Below are positions 16,835 through 28,150 of a stretch of 64,000 bases of DNA, piece by piece (positions within the stretch are counted from its first letter, which is position 1; each line of letters starts with the position of its first letter). The notes under the pieces are model-generated. The model searched no databases, was not told the origin of the DNA, and was given only the letters and a program-made list of their open reading frames with translations. Both the position numbers and the translations under genes were made by a program. This DNA is from Marinobacter gudaonensis (GTDB lineage Bacteria > Pseudomonadota > Gammaproteobacteria > Pseudomonadales > Oleiphilaceae), in assembly GCF_900115175.1 (NCBI RefSeq), contig NZ_FOYV01000001.1:806001-870000 (forward strand), written 5' to 3'.

Positions 16835-18325
16835 TTACCGGCTAATCGCCTGATATTCGCCAGCGTCCTCGGTAACCAGACTGACTACCATGATGGCAAT
16901 CCAGGCGGCAATGAAGCCCGGGATGATCTCATACACACCCGGACCACCCATGAACTCGGCGTTCCAACCAAGGGAGATCCAGATCATGACAGTTACTGCA
17001 CCCACCACAAGGCCGGCTACCGCACCAGCACCGTTGGTGCGCGGCCACATCAGGGACAGAATGATCAGCGGACCGAAGGCTGCGCCGAAGCCCGCCCAGG
17101 CGTTACTGACCAGGGCCAGCACCTGCGAATCGGGATCGGAAGCGATTACGGCTGCCACCAGACCCACCAGCAGAACGCACACCCGGCCGACAGTCACGCA
17201 CTCCCGGTCGGTAGCCTCCTTACGCAGGAACAGTCGATAGAAATCCTCCGTCAACGACGAAGAAGACACCAGCAACTGACTGGAAATGGTACTCATCACC
17301 GCTGCCAGCAGCGCGGCATAGAGGAAACCGGTAATCAGCGGATGGAACAGCAAATCAGAAAGGATAATGAAGATGGTTTCCGGGTCAGCGATATCCATGC
17401 CGTTCCTTACCGCGTAGGCCCGACCGAAAATACCCAGTGAAATCGCACCCACCAGTGAGATCAGCATCCAGCTCATACCAATGTTCCGGGCAACAGGCAC
17501 ATCCTTCAGGGTACGGATCGCCATGAAGCGGACAATGATGTGCGGCTGACCGAAATAGCCAAGGCCCCAGGTGACCGCCGACAGCCAGCCAATGAACGTG
17601 AGTCCTTCCGTCCATGACAGCAGCGTCGGGTCCACTTCGTTAAGCGTCTGGGACGCCTGGGCGAATCCACCGCCGCCCTCGCCGAACAGCACCACCGCGG
17701 GCATGATCACCAGCGCCAGCATCATGATGCAGCCTTGCACGAAGTCGGTCATGCTCACCGCAAGGAAGCCACCGACGACGGTATACGCCAGAACCACACC
17801 CAGGGTGATGATGATACCGGCCGCGTAGTCACTCAGACCGCCAAAATTGAAAATACCGGCAAACGCGCTTTCAAACAGCTTGCCACCAGCAACCAGTCCA
17901 GAGGCGGTGTAGACCGCAAAGAACACGACAATTACGATGGCAGACACCGTTCGCAGCGACAGTGCCTTGGTCGGAAAACGGTTGGCAAGAAACGACGGGA
18001 TGGTAATGGCATTGCCGTAGTGCACCGTCTGCTCCCGCAGACGCGGCGCCACCAGCACCCAGTTGAAAAAGGCACCCACCAGCAGGCCGATACCAATCCA
18101 CGCAGATCCCAGACCGGACACGAACAACGCACCGGGAAGACCCAACAACAACCAGCCACTCATGTCGGAAGCACCGGCAGATAAGGCTGCCACCTTCGGA
18201 CTCAGGGCCCGACCACCGAGCATGTAATCCTCGGATGACGACGTTGATCGACGCATGGCAAAAATGCCGATGGCGATCATGAGCGCAAAATACGCAAAGA
18301 GACTTATCCAAACACCAATAGCCAT
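16835..18325 (-). CDS. putP: Sodium/proline symporter PutP
   Basis: SSS-family Na+/proline symporter, 496 aa, about 13 TM helices. Family signatures include LSAGASDMSGWLLLGLPGAL near residues 50-70 and GYFGQPHIIVRFMAI in the middle. ATG 18325 (MAIGVWISLF) is preceded by GGAGGAG at ideal spacing; a 43-codon upstream extension to 18454 is not supported. It takes up L-proline as nutrient or osmoprotectant. The upstream gene encodes an AraC-type regulator, and a phased direct repeat lies in the promoter region. No putA is present nearby. Confidence 0.95.
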   Translation of the reverse strand: MAIGVWISLFAYFALMIAIGIFAMRRSTSSSEDYMLGGRALSPKVAALSAGASDMSGWLLLGLPGALFVSGLGSAWIGIGLLVGAFFNWVLVAPRLREQTVHYGNAITIPSFLANRFPTKALSLRTVSAIVIVVFFAVYTASGLVAGGKLFESAFAGIFNFGGLSDYAAGIIITLGVVLAYTVVGGFLAVSMTDFVQGCIMMLALVIMPAVVLFGEGGGGFAQASQTLNEVDPTLLSWTEGLTFIGWLSAVTWGLGYFGQPHIIVRFMAIRTLKDVPVARNIGMSWMLISLVGAISLGIFGRAYAVRNGMDIADPETIFIILSDLLFHPLITGFLYAALLAAVMSTISSQLLVSSSSLTEDFYRLFLRKEATDRECVTVGRVCVLLVGLVAAVIASDPDSQVLALVSNAWAGFGAAFGPLIILSLMWPRTNGAGAVAGLVVGAVTVMIWISLGWNAEFMGGPGVYEIIPGFIAAWIAIMVVSLVTEDAGEYQAISR

Positions 18326-18494
18326 AGAGCTCCTCCGGTTTAATGAGTCGGATTGCGATCCGCTCGCCAAGCACAGTGCTGGCCGGGAAGCCAACAGGCT
18401 GCACTGTTCTTCTTGTTTACCTGATTTCCGTCCAATCTGGAGCGGGAGATCCAAGCGCTATACGTTAGTACCACCTTCTTTTTCGGGCTTACGA

Positions 18495-18524
18495 AATCCT
18501 ACGATTCTTTTACACAATCCTACG
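18495..18524 (-). promoter_or_regulatory. Direct repeat, candidate AraC-family operator of putP
   Basis: The 9-mer AATCCTACG occurs at 18495-18503 and again at 18516-18524, exactly 21 bp apart, so both copies face the same side of the helix. This is the usual plan of AraC/XylS half-sites. It lies ~170 bp upstream of putP and just upstream of a TATAGC -10-like hexamer (18457-18462). Confidence 0.55.
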
Positions 18525-18547
18525 GGACTGGCGATCTAAACCCCGCC

Positions 18548-19327
18548 TCAAGCGGCTCGCTTGCCCGCCTGAAGCCTTGAGGGTGTCGTTCCCTTGTATT
18601 TGCGCAACGCATTGGTCAGGGCACTCTGGGACGAGAACCCGGTTCGGTAACTGATTTCGGAAACGGTCAAAGAGGTGGTAGCAAGAAGTTGGGCGGCCTG
18701 GTCCAGCCTCGTGTGCAGAAGAAACTGGTGAGGCGTGATGCCTGCCGCTTCCCGGAACACTTCGTGGAACCTGCTGACACTGAGACACGCCTTACCCGCC
18801 ATGTCTTCAACCGTAATCTTCCGATGCAGGTTGTTCAGGATAAAGGACCGGATAGCCTCAGGGCTGACGCCATGACGATTGGAAGACAGGGCCTGGCCTC
18901 CGGCGATTCTGTCGGCCATGCAGTAGAGGACGCTGGCAGCCAGATGCTGCTGGAGCGTGGTGTTTTCGGGGGCGCGGTTGAATTCACTGGCAGTGAACTG
19001 AACCAGGCTCTGAAGGCGACTGTCCATGTGCAGGGTGCGGGGCTTCTCGAACACCCGCATCATGCGTTCATAGTCTGCATGGGCCGGCGTATTGATGGCA
19101 GGTGCCAGGGGGTCGAGGTTGATAACAAGAACGTGGTTACCGGCATTGCCGCAGTAGTCGTGGCGTGCCTCGGTGGGTACAAAGATGGCCTGCCAGGTAT
19201 CCAGCAACGCGCCGGTGCCATCGACGCTCAGTTCAGCTTCTCCCCGAACCCCGACGACAATCTGGTGATGCTCATGCCGGTGCCGATGGGCAGCAATGGG
19301 AAGTTTCAGGAGCTTTGCGTTAACCAT
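18548..19327 (-). CDS. AraC-family transcriptional regulator, probable PruR-like
   Basis: 259 aa. The N-terminal cupin-like sensor (~1-90, HRHRHEHHQIVVGVRGEAEL) is followed by a C-terminal double helix-turn-helix (~155-255; ACLSVSRFHEVFREAAGITP and TGFSSQSALTNALRKYKGTTP). It stands directly upstream of putP in the same direction. In Pseudomonas, PruR, also of the AraC/XylS family, activates proline utilisation genes, so a proline-sensing role is likely here but inferred. A 21-bp-phased repeat between the genes is a ready binding site. Confidence 0.85.
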   Translation of the reverse strand: MVNAKLLKLPIAAHRHRHEHHQIVVGVRGEAELSVDGTGALLDTWQAIFVPTEARHDYCGNAGNHVLVINLDPLAPAINTPAHADYERMMRVFEKPRTLHMDSRLQSLVQFTASEFNRAPENTTLQQHLAASVLYCMADRIAGGQALSSNRHGVSPEAIRSFILNNLHRKITVEDMAGKACLSVSRFHEVFREAAGITPHQFLLHTRLDQAAQLLATTSLTVSEISYRTGFSSQSALTNALRKYKGTTPSRLQAGKRAA

Positions 19328-19419
19328 GTAACTGCCGGCTGTTAACTGAGAATGTACATCAATTAAAGCAGAACATTAAAAAAAGTGCACGGAAGTGGGC
19401 AAAATCGGCCGGGAAATCC

Positions 19420-21122
<1,703 letters not shown>

Positions 21123-21126
21123 ACGA

Positions 21127-21942
21127 TTATTCCAGTATTTCGAGAGGATTGAAGATTGTCGCAAGTCCGCTGTCCACAGGCAAATCGTGTCCAGCAATTG
21201 TGCGAACGGGAACCACTCCGAGCACACTGTTGAGAAGGAAAAAGCCCTGGCATTCCCGCCCCAACACATCGTCTGTGGTGACCGGCCGCTCCACCACCGG
21301 TTCACCCCGGTACCTTAGCCGCTCGAGCAGCCACTGCCGGAGGACGCCGGCAACCGCGAGGCTGGCCGTTGGCGGCGTCACCCAGGTGTCGTTATGGCGA
21401 AGCAGGATATTGGTACGGGTTCCCTCGACCAGATGCCCGTCCCGGTCTGACATGATCACCTCAAACAATGGATCGGTGATTTCTGCCGCCGCCATCACCT
21501 GTTCGAGACGCCCCAGGGACTTGATGCCTGCAAGCAGGGGGTTGACGGTCAGGGGAATGCGTGAAAAGTCGACAACTACGCCCTCAGGCTCCGGGGTTGG
21601 CGGCAGCGGAGACGACTGCACCATCAGGTTGGGCAGCATCGCAGAGTCGGGCCGATAACCCCGACCCCCACTGCCCCGCGTGAGCACCAGCTTGAGCACC
21701 CAGCCTCCCCCATACCTGGAATGGAGGCGCTCAACGGCCTCCGAACAGACCCTTGCCAGATCACGGTGGGCTACCGAAATTCCCAGACGTCGGGCGTCCC
21801 TGACCATCCGCTCAAGGTGTCGAGACAACAGCACCCCCTGCTGCCTCTCCATCCGGATGGTTTCGAAGAGACCGTCACCGTAGGCTGCTCCCCGGTCATC
21901 AGCCGGCAGGCCGCTTTCATCGGCCCAGATAAGACGGAACAC
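21127..21942 (-). CDS. pabC: Aminodeoxychorismate lyase PabC
   Basis: PLP enzyme forming p-aminobenzoate for folate synthesis, 271 aa. Fold-type IV signature residues are visible: the PLP lysine in AGIKSLGRLEQV and the conserved VEGTRTNILLR stretch. Start is GTG 21942 with GAGGA 11 nt upstream. Its place between fabF and mltG is the common gammaproteobacterial arrangement, with a 7-nt gap from fabF. Confidence 0.93.
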   Translation of the reverse strand: MFRLIWADESGLPADDRGAAYGDGLFETIRMERQQGVLLSRHLERMVRDARRLGISVAHRDLARVCSEAVERLHSRYGGGWVLKLVLTRGSGGRGYRPDSAMLPNLMVQSSPLPPTPEPEGVVVDFSRIPLTVNPLLAGIKSLGRLEQVMAAAEITDPLFEVIMSDRDGHLVEGTRTNILLRHNDTWVTPPTASLAVAGVLRQWLLERLRYRGEPVVERPVTTDDVLGRECQGFFLLNSVLGVVPVRTIAGHDLPVDSGLATIFNPLEILE

Positions 21943-21949
21943 GAGTTGT

Positions 21950-23197
21950 TCAGTCCTCGAAGCGGCGGAAGATCAGGGTTCCGTTGGTACCACCGAATCC
22001 AAAGGAATTCGACAACGCCACGCGAACGTCTGCAGTGCGACTGGTGTGGGCAACCAGGTCCAGGTCGCAGCCCTCGTCGGGGTTATCCAGATTGATCGTG
22101 GGCGGAAGCACGCCGTCCTGTATGGCCAGCACCGAGAAAATGGCCTCAACCGCCCCGGCGGCACCCAACAGATGACCGGTCATGGACTTGGTGCTGCTCA
22201 TGGCCAGTTTGTCAGCATGACTGCCGAACACCTTCCTTACCGCCGCCACTTCCGCAACATCCCCAACCTGGGTGGATGTGCCATGGGCGTTGATGTAATC
22301 GACCTCTTCAGCCTTCAGACCGGCGTCCCGGAGAGCATTGGCCATGGACCGGGCAGCGCCCTCACCGTCTTCCGGGGGAGCCGTGATGTGGTGGGCGTCG
22401 TCACTCATTCCGAAGCCAACCAGCTCCCCATAGATGGTGGCACCACGACGACGCGCATGTTCGAGCTCCTCAAGCACAACCACCCCGGCGCCGTCACTCA
22501 GGACAAAACCATCCCGATCCCGGTCCCAAGGCCGACTGGCCTTTTCCGGCTCGTCGTTACGGGTCGACAAGGCCCGGGCTGCGGAAAACGCAGCCATTCC
22601 AGTGCGGGTGGTGGCCATTTCGGAACCGCCGGCAAGCATAACGTCGGCATCGCCGTAAGCAATGGTACGGGCGGCATAGCCGATGTTATGGGTGCCGGTG
22701 GTACAGGCCGTCACAATGGCAATGTTGGGACCGCGGTAGCCGAAGCGGATCGCTGCGTTCCCGGAGATCATGTTGATGACCGAGGCCGGCACAAAGAACG
22801 GTGACACCTTCCGGGGTCCGGAATTATCCATGGTGATCACGCTCTTTTCGATGTACTCCAGGCCGCCAATCCCGGAACCAATGGCAATACCTACCCGCTC
22901 CCTGTCCAGTTCGTCGAACGACGCCAGACCGCTGTGGTCCACTGCCTGCTGGGCGGCAATCAGACCGTAATGAATGAAAGCGTCGAGCTTTCTGGCGTCC
23001 TTGGCAGACAGATAGGGCTCCATGTCGAGGTCCCGAACTGCCCCGCCAATGCGGGTGTTGTAGCCCGATGCGTCAAAACGGTCGATCATTCCGATCCCGC
23101 TGCGTCCCGCTTTCACCCCTTCCCAGGACGATGCCACATCGTTTCCCAGTGGAGACAGCATGCCCATGCCTGTAATGACAACTCGCCGTTTGGTCAT
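21950..23197 (-). CDS. fabF: 3-oxoacyl-ACP synthase II FabF
   Basis: Condensing enzyme of fatty-acid elongation, 415 aa. The Cys-His-His triad is visible: the active cysteine in [11 protein letters not shown], then [11 protein letters not shown] and [11 protein letters not shown]. Start is ATG 23197 ([14 protein letters not shown]), with a four-codon upstream reading discarded. It is separated from acpP by a terminator-like hairpin, which probably keeps carrier-protein mRNA in excess over synthase mRNA. Confidence 0.97.
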   Translation of the reverse strand: MTKRRVVITGMGMLSPLGNDVASSWEGVKAGRSGIGMIDRFDASGYNTRIGGAVRDLDMEPYLSAKDARKLDAFIHYGLIAAQQAVDHSGLASFDELDRERVGIAIGSGIGGLEYIEKSVITMDNSGPRKVSPFFVPASVINMISGNAAIRFGYRGPNIAIVTACTTGTHNIGYAARTIAYGDADVMLAGGSEMATTRTGMAAFSAARALSTRNDEPEKASRPWDRDRDGFVLSDGAGVVVLEELEHARRRGATIYGELVGFGMSDDAHHITAPPEDGEGAARSMANALRDAGLKAEEVDYINAHGTSTQVGDVAEVAAVRKVFGSHADKLAMSSTKSMTGHLLGAAGAVEAIFSVLAIQDGVLPPTINLDNPDEGCDLDLVAHTSRTADVRVALSNSFGFGGTNGTLIFRRFED

Positions 23198-23262
23198 AAC
23201 CCCTTGCACCTGATCTTGTCCGTGTGTAACCGAAGGAAGATTGAACCGGATTTCCAGGCAAT

Positions 23263-23302
23263 AAAAAAGCCGTCCCTCGCTATTTCACAAGGACGGCTTT
23301 TT
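23263..23302 (-). terminator. Hairpin with T-run between acpP and fabF
   Basis: AAGCCGTCC and GGACGGCTT arms (23267-23275 with 23291-23299) enclose a 15-nt loop with A and T runs outside. It probably ends most acpP transcripts, with some read-through to fabF. Confidence 0.75.
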
Positions 23303-23327
23303 GCCTGGCTTGCTTGAATGCAGAGTA

Positions 23328-23561
23328 TCAGGTGTGCGCGACGATGTAGTCGATCGCGTCCTGAACACTCGTCAGCTTCTCGGCTTCCTCGTCAGGAATC
23401 TCGGTTTCAAATTCCTCTTCCAGTGCCATGACCAGCTCAACGGTGTCCAGTGAGTCAGCGCCAAGATCCTCTACAAAAGAAGATGAGTTCTGAACTTCGG
23501 ACTCTTTAACGCCCAACTGTTCACAAACGATCTTCTTCACGCGCTCTTCAACTGTACTCAT
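23328..23561 (-). CDS. acpP: Acyl carrier protein
   Basis: Acidic 77-aa carrier of fatty-acyl intermediates. The phosphopantetheine serine is in [13 protein letters not shown] 23561 ([12 protein letters not shown]) has GAGG 5 nt upstream; a 39-codon upstream extension is not part of the family. It stands between fabG and fabF, has its own promoter candidate upstream and a strong hairpin downstream, in line with its high expression in most bacteria. Confidence 0.98.
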   Translation of the reverse strand: MSTVEERVKKIVCEQLGVKESEVQNSSSFVEDLGADSLDTVELVMALEEEFETEIPDEEAEKLTSVQDAIDYIVAHT

Positions 23562-23605
23562 AATGTCCTCACTTTGTGTGTCAACCAAGCAACTTTCGTG
23601 CTGCC

Positions 23606-23634
23606 AGTTTAGTTTAAACCCTACCTGCAAACAA
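23606..23634 (-). promoter_or_regulatory. Candidate acpP promoter
   Basis: On the minus strand TTGTTT and TAAACT are 17 bp apart, ending ~45 bp upstream of the acpP start. The hexamers are moderate matches, so this is only a likely site. Confidence 0.35.
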
Positions 23635-23695
23635 GCAGGGACTCTGTCAAACATGTTGTGCGACAAGGAGTTGCGCACAGCCCCCGGTTCGGGGG

Positions 23696-24439
23696 CTATC
23701 CCATGTACATCCCGCCGTTCACATTGATGGTTTCACCCGTCACGTAACCGGCTGCATCCGATGCCAGAAACGCCACCACAGCGGCAACTTCTTCCGGCTC
23801 ACCGAGACGACCCGCAGGTATGATTTCCAGCATAGCCTCACGCTGCTTGTCGTCCAGTTTTTTCGTCATATCCGTGTCGATAAAACCGGGCGCCACACAG
23901 TTTGCGGTGATGCCCCGGTTCGACATTTCCTTGGCAAGACTGCGGGTAAAGCCCTCGACACCGGCCTTGGCCGCGCAGTAATTGCCCTGCCCGGGATTGC
24001 CCATACCGGCAACCACGGAACTGATATTTATGATGCGGCCCCATTTCGCCTTGGCCATGCCCCGTAGCACCGCTTTGCTGGTACGGTAGACGCTCGACAG
24101 ATTGGTTTCCAGAACCGCAGACCAGTCGTCGTCTTTGAGACGCATCAACAGGTTGTCCCGGGTGATACCAGCGTTGTTGACCAGAATCAGCGGCGCGCCG
24201 GATTTGTCCGTCAATTCCTTCAGGCCGGCCTCAATACTCGCGGGGTCGGCAACATCCATGACCATACCGTAGCCCTTGAACCCGCCCGACTGCAGGTCCT
24301 TGGTGATGGTCTCTGCGCCGGCTGCGCTGGTGGCAGTGCCAATCACTTCAGCGCCCTGTTCGGCGAGCGCCCGCGCAATGGCCTTGCCAATGCCGCGGGT
24401 AGCGCCTGTTACCAGAGCCGTCTTACCTTCAAGAGACAT
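23696..24439 (-). CDS. fabG: 3-oxoacyl-ACP reductase FabG
   Basis: NADPH-dependent SDR reducing 3-ketoacyl-ACP, 247 aa. [15 protein letters not shown] binds the cofactor; the catalytic Ser-Tyr-Lys are in [10 protein letters not shown] and [10 protein letters not shown] good AGGGAG precedes the ATG. It lies 18 bp after fabD. Confidence 0.97.
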   Translation of the reverse strand: MSLEGKTALVTGATRGIGKAIARALAEQGAEVIGTATSAAGAETITKDLQSGGFKGYGMVMDVADPASIEAGLKELTDKSGAPLILVNNAGITRDNLLMRLKDDDWSAVLETNLSSVYRTSKAVLRGMAKAKWGRIINISSVVAGMGNPGQGNYCAAKAGVEGFTRSLAKEMSNRGITANCVAPGFIDTDMTKKLDDKQREAMLEIIPAGRLGEPEEVAAVVAFLASDAAGYVTGETINVNGGMYMG

Positions 24440-24457
24440 GAATCACTCCCTTTCGTT

Positions 24458-25396
24458 TCAGGACTGGCTGAAGGCGTCCAACGCCTTGGCCAGAGAATCC
24501 GGATCTTCGATGCTGTGCACCGCCAGAGAACGGTCAATGCGCTTGACCAGTCCGGCCAGTACCTTGCCAGTTCCACATTCCACGGCCACTTCCACGCCAC
24601 TGTTGACAAGGGCTCGAACAGAATCGGTCCAGAGCACCGGGGAATAGAGTTGTTTCAGCAGGTTGGCCTTCAGTCTAGCCGATTCCGTCTCGGCTGCGGC
24701 GTTAACATTCTGTATAACCGGGATGACAGCGTCGTTAAAGCGAACCTCGTCCAGCGCCTTGGCCAGTTCCTCGGCTGCACCTTTCATCAGGGCGCAGTGG
24801 GAAGGAACGCTGACCGGAAGTGGCATGGCCTTCCGGGCACCCTTCTCTTTGCAGGCCTTGACCGCGCGATCGACAGCGGCCGCGGAGCCGGCAATAACAA
24901 CCTGGCCCGGCGCATTGAAATTGACCGCCGACACCACGTCACCCTCGGCCGCATGCTCACAGGCCGCAATCACATCGTCATCCTCAAGACCGAGGATCGC
25001 GGCCATTTTGCCTTGGCCAGCCGGGACAGCGTCCTGCATCAACTCGCCACGAAGACGAACCAATTTCACCGCTTCAACAAAGTCGAGGCTTTCGGCAGCG
25101 ACCAGGGCGCTATACTCGCCAAGACTATGGCCGGCAACAAAATCCGGTTTGCCGCCTCCCGCCACAAGCCATTGACGCCAAAGCGCCACACTGGCTGTCA
25201 GCAATGCAGGCTGGGTAACGGCGGTTTGGTTGAGTTCCTCGGCAGGGCCTTTCTGGCAGACCTGCCAGAGATCGTACCCAAGCACGTTGGAGGCTTCAGC
25301 GAAAGTGCGGTCGATGATCGGCCAGGCTTCAGCGGCCGCCGAAAGCATGCCGACCGATTGTGACCCTTGTCCGGGAAAAATAAAGGCTGATTTCAT
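24458..25396 (-). CDS. fabD: Malonyl-CoA:ACP transacylase FabD
   Basis: Loads malonyl groups onto ACP, 312 aa. FPGQGSQSVGML opens the protein, and the nucleophilic serine stands in AGHSLGEYSAL. Directly upstream there is plsX, not fabH as in E. coli. No strong Shine-Dalgarno is seen before ATG 25396. Confidence 0.96.
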   Translation of the reverse strand: MKSAFIFPGQGSQSVGMLSAAAEAWPIIDRTFAEASNVLGYDLWQVCQKGPAEELNQTAVTQPALLTASVALWRQWLVAGGGKPDFVAGHSLGEYSALVAAESLDFVEAVKLVRLRGELMQDAVPAGQGKMAAILGLEDDDVIAACEHAAEGDVVSAVNFNAPGQVVIAGSAAAVDRAVKACKEKGARKAMPLPVSVPSHCALMKGAAEELAKALDEVRFNDAVIPVIQNVNAAAETESARLKANLLKQLYSPVLWTDSVRALVNSGVEVAVECGTGKVLAGLVKRIDRSLAVHSIEDPDSLAKALDAFSQS

Positions 25397-25512
25397 AAGC
25401 GGAATCTTATCGTCATTGAGGGGTTACGTGAGATTAGCCAATAGTACAAGTTAGGCCAATTATCCGCGAATGATTCGCAGAACCGCGACAGACTTTAGTC
25501 TCAGGGAGGGAA

Positions 25513-26544
25513 TCAGAGCATGAGATCGTCAAGACGCTCATTAATGCGACGGGGGACTTCCAGTTCCACCTCCCGAACCGCCTGACGGATGGCGGACAGC
25601 ATCGCGCGCTCGTTGGCGTTGCCGTGGCTTTTGATCACTACCCCCTGAAGACCCAGGAGACTGGCACCGTTGTGGCGGGAGGGGTCCATCAGTTGCAGAA
25701 GCCGGCCTATAATTGGTCTGGCCAGCAGACCTACCAGTCGACCGTAAAGATTGCGGGTGAACGCCTGCTCCATCAATTCAATCAGCAGACCGGCGACGCC
25801 CTCACCGGTTTTCAACGCAATGTTGCCAACGAAGCCGTCGCACACAACCACATCGGCCACATCCCGGAAGAGGTCGCTGCCTTCTACATAGCCGATATAG
25901 TTGATGGAGTCGCACTGCGCGAGCATGTGCGAGGCCAGCCGAACCTGTTCATTGCCCTTGATCTCTTCTTCACCCACGTTCAGCAAGGCAACGCGGGGCT
26001 CAGCCTGGCGGCAGATCGCCGACGCCATCAGCGACCCCATCAAAGCATACTGGTAGAGATTCTCGGCCGTGGAATCCACGTTGGCGCCGAGATCCAGGAC
26101 ATGGCAGCGCCCTCTGAGCGAGGGAATCAGCTTGGCAATGGCCGGCCGCTCGATGCCCGGATACATCCGTATCAGGCTGCGACCAAAGGCCATCAGTGCA
26201 CCGGTATTACCGGCGCTGACACACCCCTGGGCTTCGCCATCCCGAACAAGCGCCAGCGCGATGGCCATGGAGGAATTCTTTTTGTGACGGAGGGCGTGGG
26301 AGGGACGCTCGTTCATGCGCACCACATCCGCGGCTTCCACAATACGGATTCTGGCGTGCCCCTCACGCAACAAAGCCTCAAGCTCACTCCGGATACCTAC
26401 CAGAATGATGCTCAAGGCTTCGTTTTCGCGCACCGCCTGAAGCGATGCCGCAACCACCACGGCCGCCCCGCGGTCGCCACTCATGGCGTCAATCGCGATG
26501 GTGACGGGTTTCACCGTTCTGCCATCTGATTCCGGGCGGCTCAT
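25513..26544 (-). CDS. plsX: Phosphate acyltransferase PlsX
   Basis: Makes acyl-phosphate from acyl-ACP for phospholipid synthesis, 343 aa. The family start (TIAIDAMSGDRGA) is preceded by a ~14-residue head, so an internal GTG (MKPVTIAID) is an alternative start. VLDLGANVDSTAENL and CDGFVGNIALKTGEG are typical. It sits 13 bp after rpmF, the widely conserved rpmF-plsX pair, and 116 bp before fabD. Confidence 0.95.
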   Translation of the reverse strand: MSRPESDGRTVKPVTIAIDAMSGDRGAAVVVAASLQAVRENEALSIILVGIRSELEALLREGHARIRIVEAADVVRMNERPSHALRHKKNSSMAIALALVRDGEAQGCVSAGNTGALMAFGRSLIRMYPGIERPAIAKLIPSLRGRCHVLDLGANVDSTAENLYQYALMGSLMASAICRQAEPRVALLNVGEEEIKGNEQVRLASHMLAQCDSINYIGYVEGSDLFRDVADVVVCDGFVGNIALKTGEGVAGLLIELMEQAFTRNLYGRLVGLLARPIIGRLLQLMDPSRHNGASLLGLQGVVIKSHGNANERAMLSAIRQAVREVELEVPRRINERLDDLML

Positions 26545-26557
26545 AAGGGCAACGAAC

Positions 26558-26737
26558 TTACTCGTCGCGCGCTTCGATTACCTGCTTGCCACGGTAGAAA
26601 CCGTCCGGAGACACGTGGTGACGGCGATGAACTTCACCGGTAGTTGCGTCAGTGCTCAGAGCAGCAGCGCTCAGTGCATCGTGGGAACGGCGCATGCCAC
26701 GCTTGGAACGGGTCTTGCGGTTTTGCTGTACAGCCAT
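26558..26737 (-). CDS. rpmF: 50S ribosomal protein L32
   Basis: Small basic ribosomal protein of 59 aa, beginning [20 protein letters not shown] and ending with an acidic tail. It follows yceD and precedes plsX, as in E. coli. The zinc-binding cysteines found in some L32 proteins are absent, so it is the zinc-free form usual in gammaproteobacteria. Confidence 0.97.
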   Translation of the reverse strand: MAVQQNRKTRSKRGMRRSHDALSAAALSTDATTGEVHRRHHVSPDGFYRGKQVIEARDE

Positions 26738-26837
26738 GGTTATGCTCCTGACCTGTTATCGTAAACGTTGTGCCACCCGGAGGGCGGCCTGTATTCCTGG
26801 ATTCGATGCCTGCCGTGAACCCCGGGCAGACACCCTC

Positions 26838-27392
26838 CTAATGCTTCGTCTTTTTCAGATCCGCCAGAACACTGAACGGATTGTCGCCGGATTTCCTCGC
26901 TGGCTCTGCCGCCTCGCCTTTCGGCTCGAAGGTTTCAAGCGTCTCCCTTGCGGGACAATCACTCCGCCCATGGAGCGGAAACGCCGGCAATACCAGAAGC
27001 AGCTCGTCTTCGACCATCGACCAGAGATCTGCACTGAAATCTTCGGTCAGAAACGGCTCCAGCTCTCTGGGCAACTGCTGCGCCTGTTCGTCGCTGGTCA
27101 CAAGACCAAGCACGAAGCTGGAACTCAGCGTCGCTTCCATAGGACCCAGGCATCGCTGGCACTCCAGCTGCACCGGGGCCTCCAACTCGCCCTTCACCAT
27201 CCGTCGACGCTCTCCGTCCATTGTGAACGCGAGCCTGACCCGGCACTGGGCGCCTTCCGGTAGCCCGAGAACCGCTTCGCGGAAACGACCAAGCCCGCTG
27301 AGGGGAACCATTCCCTCCAGTGTGCTGTTATTTTCCGCCAACCTGTAAGGATCAACAGATTTGGGCAGCTCGGCGAGTGACGCGTTTGACAT
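26838..27392 (-). CDS. yceD: YceD/DUF177 family protein
   Basis: 184 aa, the conserved partner of rpmF. The CQRC pair in LECQRCLGPM is the family mark. In other bacteria it is linked to 23S rRNA accumulation or ribosome assembly, but the activity is not settled. It stands divergent to yceF and ~100 bp ahead of rpmF, probably as first gene of the rpmF-plsX-fab transcript. Confidence 0.9.
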   Translation of the reverse strand: MSNASLAELPKSVDPYRLAENNSTLEGMVPLSGLGRFREAVLGLPEGAQCRVRLAFTMDGERRRMVKGELEAPVQLECQRCLGPMEATLSSSFVLGLVTSDEQAQQLPRELEPFLTEDFSADLWSMVEDELLLVLPAFPLHGRSDCPARETLETFEPKGEAAEPARKSGDNPFSVLADLKKTKH

Positions 27393-27532
27393 AGGCGCGC
27401 AATTTTAGGGGCGCAGCCCTCGGCTGTCAAAGACTTCGTTGCTTTTTGGCGGGGCTTTCCGGACAGATAGGTGTAATTTACGATAACGACCGCGAATGTT
27501 TGCCAAGGCCGTCATCAAAAGGAACCCGCCCC

Positions 27533-28150
27533 ATGAATTACAAGCCACTCCTGCTGGCCTCGTCATCACCTTACCGGCGGGACCTGTTACAACGCCTGGA
27601 ACTTCCGTTCACCAGTGCCAGCCCGAACGTTGACGAGTCCCCGCTGGACGGCGAAACCGGAGAAGCGCTGGCACTGCGACTGGCCGAATCCAAGGCCCGG
27701 GCACTGGCAGACCGCTTCCCCGGACACTGGATTATCGGATCGGATCAGATTGCCTGCCTGCCGGACGGCACAATACTCACCAAGCCGGGGAACCATGAAC
27801 GGGCGGCAGAACAGCTGCGCCTGAGCAGTGGACATCCGGTGCTGTTCCTGACAGGCCTTGCCCTTCTGGACGCCGATTCGGGAAAGCTTGAGCGCCTTTG
27901 CGAGCCCTACCAGGTAAGATTCCGGAAGCTCTCCGACCGGGAAATCGAGGCCTACCTGAGGCGGGAGCAACCTTACGACTGTGCCGGAAGCTTCAAGATG
28001 GAGGGACTGGGTATCACCCTGTTCGACGCCCTTGAAGGCCGCGACCCCAACTCCCTCATTGGTCTGCCACTGATCGCCCTGAATGAGCTGCTTCGCCGCT
28101 GGGGCCGTAACCCTCTGCTCGAAGACCGGCCAGCAGCGATCGCCCGTTAG
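27533..28150 (+). CDS. yceF: Maf-type nucleotide pyrophosphatase YceF
   Basis: House-cleaning enzyme hydrolysing modified nucleoside triphosphates; the YceF subfamily prefers m7GTP. 205 aa from ATG 27533 (MNYKPLLLASSSPYRRDLL); an upstream in-frame start at 27446 is dismissed. Typical residues are SSSPYRR, SPNVDES, WIIGSDQIA and CAGSFKMEG. It is divergent from yceD, and its stop overlaps convergent sppA by 4 bp. Confidence 0.94.
   Translation: MNYKPLLLASSSPYRRDLLQRLELPFTSASPNVDESPLDGETGEALALRLAESKARALADRFPGHWIIGSDQIACLPDGTILTKPGNHERAAEQLRLSSGHPVLFLTGLALLDADSGKLERLCEPYQVRFRKLSDREIEAYLRREQPYDCAGSFKMEGLGITLFDALEGRDPNSLIGLPLIALNELLRRWGRNPLLEDRPAAIAR

Noticed and set aside
21123..21305. N-terminal extension of mltG into pabC
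   Set aside because: It overlaps most of the pabC end, encodes cysteine/tryptophan-rich non-family sequence, and would put ~60 residues before the TM anchor.
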